From JBAWXE01 sp037144255 (GTDB taxonomy: Bacteria; Bacteroidota; Bacteroidia; Chitinophagales; Chitinophagaceae), in the NCBI GenBank assembly GCA_037144255.1, contig JBAWXE010000016.1, forward strand, positions 1 through 35,942: 35,942 nt of DNA, given 5' to 3'. Shown piece by piece: positions 33,359-35,942 of this stretch; positions within the stretch are counted from its first letter, which is position 1; every line of letters starts with the position of its first letter. A program made the position numbers and the translations under genes. The notes beneath the pieces were generated by a model. That model was not told the DNA's origin, searched no databases, and saw nothing but the letters and a program-made list of their open reading frames with translations.

Positions 33359-33946
33359 ATGAGTGCTGTACAAAATGAAACAATAACAAATTTCCTCGCA
33401 GATCTGGGTATAGATGCATCGCATAGCAGTCCTACTTTATTGGCACTAGCAGCTGTGGATAGCAAGGCTATCAGAGATCTGAAACTCAATGTAGCTGCCG
33501 TACTGGGTGGCGCTAATATCAACAAGAAAGAAGCTTATTTATTGGCGCTTGCTGTTGCTGTGAACGAGAAGAATGCGGTGCTGATACAGGCATTCGAGGC
33601 TTTGGCTAAAAAAGAATCTGCTACCAATGCTGAGATCGCAGAGACTCATGCTTGCACTTTAGTGATGAGCACCAACAATGTGTTTTATCGCTTCCGTCAT
33701 TATATGCACGATGTAGAGTATTATAACAATACGCCTGCAGGTATGCGCATGAGCATCATGATGAATCCTGTATTGGGTAAAGAATTCTTCGAATTGATGA
33801 GCCTCGTGGTATCTGCTGTAAATGGTTGCGAACGTTGTGTTACCTCTCACGAAAAGTCAGTGAAGGAACAAGGTGCTGCTGAGCCTCGCATCTACGATGC
33901 TATTCGTCTGGCTGCTGTCATCCGCAGCTTGTGCATTGCTATGTAA
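33359..33946 (+). CDS. ahpD: AhpD-like alkylhydroperoxidase, carboxymuconolactone decarboxylase family
   Basis: A 195-aa protein. The second half matches M. tuberculosis AhpD closely: NNVFYRF, PAGMRMSIMMNP, FFELMSLVVSAVNGCERCVTSHEKS. The residues of its proton relay are present: E145 (Glu118 in M. tuberculosis), C157 and C160 (Cys130, Cys133), H164 (His137); the residue between the Cys pair that is His132 there is Arg159 here. In that organism AhpD uses lipoamide and SucB to reduce AhpC and has weak peroxidase activity itself. Position right behind ahpC agrees. Start at ATG 33359. Its stop lies 3 bases from the stop of the convergent kinase gene, with no terminator between. Confidence 0.9.
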   Translation: MSAVQNETITNFLADLGIDASHSSPTLLALAAVDSKAIRDLKLNVAAVLGGANINKKEAYLLALAVAVNEKNAVLIQAFEALAKKESATNAEIAETHACTLVMSTNNVFYRFRHYMHDVEYYNNTPAGMRMSIMMNPVLGKEFFELMSLVVSAVNGCERCVTSHEKSVKEQGAAEPRIYDAIRLAAVIRSLCIAM

Positions 33947-33949
33947 TAT

Positions 33950-35230
33950 TTATACGGTAGGTAATAGTATAGTGAAGGTACTGCCTTTACCCGGTGTACT
34001 TTCTACTCTTATCTTACCATCATGTGCATCCACCAGTGCTTTTACATAGCTCAGGCCTAGACCGAAACCTTTCACATTATGCAGGTTGCCGGTATGGGCA
34101 CGGTAGAATTTTTCAAATATTCTTGAAAGGGTCTCCTTGCTCATACCTATACCATTGTCTTTCACTTTTATGGCCAGCATACTGCCATTGGTCTGGGTCT
34201 CTACTTCTATCTTTGGGCTGTCTTTTGAGTATTTGATGGCATTGTCCAGCAGGTTGAAGATAATGTTGGAAAAATGTACCTCATCTACATTGATCATTAC
34301 ATGAGTGGCATTAAGATGCAGGTCTAGTGCTCCTTGTTTCTCTTGTATCTGTAGTATCAGATTGTCTGCCACTTTATGTATCATATCGTGGGCATTCAGT
34401 TTCTGCAGGTTCAGCTTTATCTCTTGTCTTTCCAGTCTTGCAGATTGCAATATCGTTTCCACCTGCTTGTTCATCCGCTTGTTCTCTTCTTTTATCATAC
34501 CACTGTAATACCTGATCTTCGTTTCGTCATGTATCACTTTCTCATTATTCAATGCATCTACAGCCAGCGATATAGTGGCTAGTGGTGTTTTTAGCTCATG
34601 GGTCATATTATTGATAAAGTCCGACTTGATCTCCGATAATTTCTTCTGATTGAACATCGTCCGTATCGTCAGTGCAAAGGCAGAAATGATGATACAGGTA
34701 AAAATGATAGATGCTGCTATCATCCAGCCCATCTTACTCAGCAGGTAGCTCTTAGGCTCTTGTATGAAAACATGCAGTGTTTCCAGTCGCATAGAATTCT
34801 CCGGTGTCAGGCGTATATTATAGGTCTTGCTGAAGTACTCTGTCTTAAAACCATTACTATACAATACAGGTATATTCAAATAGTCGGTCACACAATACTC
34901 GTAATGTTGTTTGATATTATTCTTTCTCAGGGCATTATTCACTATTTGTCCCATCTCATCATTAGAGAATATCTGAGAGGTATATTGGTTCTGAAGTATG
35001 AATATGCGCTCTTCCTGATTGGCCAGCACATCCAGTTGATGCAGCTTTACAAAACTCATGATAGACTCGTCCCGTACTTCTATCAGTGTTTTCTCTATAT
35101 CTTGTTGGTATTGTTCTTCTTTCACAAATATGGCATTTCGTATCCATTGCATCTGTATGAAGATGATGCCTAATACCGATAGGGTAATAAGTAGTACTAT
35201 TAACGGGAATACTTTTCTCATGCTCTTCAA
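33950..35230 (-). CDS. Sensor histidine kinase with two membrane helices
   Basis: A 426-aa membrane kinase. TM1 is about 7-27, a ~140-residue periplasmic sensor domain follows (28-166, no known fold by eye), TM2 about 167-188, then no HAMP domain but a short linker to the dimerisation domain with H211 (NNMTHELKTPLA), and the ATPase domain with N326/N330 (NLLDNAIKY), DNGIGM at 358-363, and GFGLGL at 388-393. All motifs are intact; the TPL form is that of the HPK1a/PhoR-EnvZ type. No response regulator is within the window; it may lie downstream in another orientation or elsewhere. It is divergent from the ABC ATPase gene (200 bases apart) and convergent with ahpD. Confidence 0.92.
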   Translation of the reverse strand: MKSMRKVFPLIVLLITLSVLGIIFIQMQWIRNAIFVKEEQYQQDIEKTLIEVRDESIMSFVKLHQLDVLANQEERIFILQNQYTSQIFSNDEMGQIVNNALRKNNIKQHYEYCVTDYLNIPVLYSNGFKTEYFSKTYNIRLTPENSMRLETLHVFIQEPKSYLLSKMGWMIAASIIFTCIIISAFALTIRTMFNQKKLSEIKSDFINNMTHELKTPLATISLAVDALNNEKVIHDETKIRYYSGMIKEENKRMNKQVETILQSARLERQEIKLNLQKLNAHDMIHKVADNLILQIQEKQGALDLHLNATHVMINVDEVHFSNIIFNLLDNAIKYSKDSPKIEVETQTNGSMLAIKVKDNGIGMSKETLSRIFEKFYRAHTGNLHNVKGFGLGLSYVKALVDAHDGKIRVESTPGKGSTFTILLPTV

Positions 35231-35429
35231 AATTACTAATGCATTGCGGGCTTAGGTAATCCTTCCCTTTTGTTTAACTCGACTTTAACTCATGTGTTAA
35301 TTATTTGCCTTTTAAGTCTTACTTAATAGGCCATAGAAACTTGACTCATTTTTATATCCAATGTTAAGCCTCCTCATTTTCGAACATTGCATCTCCTTTC
35401 TACGTTACTTTGTAATATAAATATATTGT

Positions 35430-35942
35430 TTGCAACCCGTAATTGAAACAAAATCTCTCTCAAAGTCATTTGGCCCTCTGCATGCGGTCACAGATTTGTC
35501 TTTTGCCATTGCTCCCGGCGATGTATATGGTTTTCTTGGGCAAAATGGCGCCGGCAAGAGTACTACCATGCGCATGTTGCTGGGTTTGGTACATCCCGAT
35601 AATGGTTCAGTATTCATCAAGGGTACAGCTTTCACTAATCGACACAGACATTTATTACAACATATAGGTGCCATCATCGAGCGTCCGGATTTGTATGGCT
35701 ATTTATCAGCTTGGGACAATCTGCGCATTTTTGCTCGTTTAAGTTATAAGAAGATACCCAACTCCCGTTTGCATGAATTATTTGAACTCGTGGGTCTCAA
35801 GGGTAGAGAGCATGATAAGGTGAAAGCTTACTCACAGGGTATGAAACAACGTTTGGGTATTGCCATTGCACTCATCCACGATCCAGAATTATTGATACTC
35901 GATGAGCCAACCAATGGCCTCGATCCTCAGGGTATATCAGAG
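35430..35942 (+). CDS. ABC transporter ATP-binding protein, 3' end outside window
   Basis: A partial gene (171 residues seen, runs off the window). The start is TTG at 35430: an in-frame TAA is at 35418-35420 and no ATG or GTG lies between it and residue 47, beyond the Walker A motif. Residues visible: beginning LQPVIETKSLSKSFG, Walker A GQNGAGKS at 37-44, Q-loop region IIERPDLYG, signature SQGMKQR at 135-141 (LSGGQ in the classical form), and Walker B LLILDEP with D158/E159 and TNGLDP. It is the ABC-2/bacitracin-export (CcmA/NatA-like) type of ATPase, a partner of a membrane permease likely encoded next. Substrate cannot be told. Confidence 0.92.
   Translation, partial: MQPVIETKSLSKSFGPLHAVTDLSFAIAPGDVYGFLGQNGAGKSTTMRMLLGLVHPDNGSVFIKGTAFTNRHRHLLQHIGAIIERPDLYGYLSAWDNLRIFARLSYKKIPNSRLHELFELVGLKGREHDKVKAYSQGMKQRLGIAIALIHDPELLILDEPTNGLDPQGISE

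Overview
The window looks like a piece of a Bacteroidota chromosome, most probably order Chitinophagales or a close relative. The reasons are several cargo proteins carrying C-terminal sorting domains of the type IX secretion system (T9SS, both type A and type B), an S46 dipeptidyl peptidase, a 2TM-domain protein, a long SecA (1105 aa) of the kind this phylum has, AT-rich spacers, and promoter candidates of the TTG-N19-21-TAnnTTTG kind used by Bacteroidota. No tRNA, rRNA, CRISPR array, transposase or phage gene was seen. Nearly all space is coding; eight intrinsic terminators mark transcription units.

Layout. 1-1008: 3' part of a T9SS cargo gene and its terminator. 1038-5327: minus-strand run of small genes (Tyr/Arg-rich mini-lipoprotein, LOG-family protein, a protein with a UvrD-tail-like domain, MmcQ/YjbR protein, MORN-like YwqK-type protein, a 58-aa His-rich mini-lipoprotein, and a transglutaminase-like protein lacking its catalytic Cys). 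5549-6412: lipoprotein with a CBM9-like domain. 6413-6950: repeat-rich noncoding stretch that ends in a decapitated T9SS tail (6951-7268). 7273-8463: aspartate-type aminotransferase. 8560-11780: a TPR hybrid histidine kinase with REC and Hpt domains, followed by a stand-alone receiver with a C-terminal membrane helix. 11865-12113: 2TM protein. 12264-14888 and 24563-27166: two paralogous secreted Asp-box (BNR) proteins. Between them lie a DUF6580-like membrane protein, secA, a three-repeat secreted protein, a LIC_10190-like polytopic membrane protein, an RlmI-type rRNA methyltransferase and recN. 27168-30031: small secreted protein and a DPP11-like S46 peptidase. 30135-32171: secreted propeller protein with a type B T9SS signal. 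32221-33946: muconolactone-isomerase-like protein and an AhpC/AhpD peroxide-defence pair. 33950-35942: two-TM histidine kinase and the start of a divergent ABC ATPase cut by the window end.

How the genes may work together. SecA drives export across the inner membrane, and at least five intact or partial T9SS substrates would use it before T9SS. The kinase at 9147-11780 and the receiver at 8560-9060 contain all four sites of a His-Asp-His-Asp phosphorelay, ending on a membrane-tethered receiver with no output domain; this is the most unusual arrangement in the window. AhpC and AhpD form a thiol peroxidase and its reductase partner. I see no clear-cut new multi-gene defence or mobile system. 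The strongest leads are the tail-anchored receiver, the Cys-less transglutaminase, the mini-lipoproteins and the composite palindromic repeats around the broken T9SS gene.
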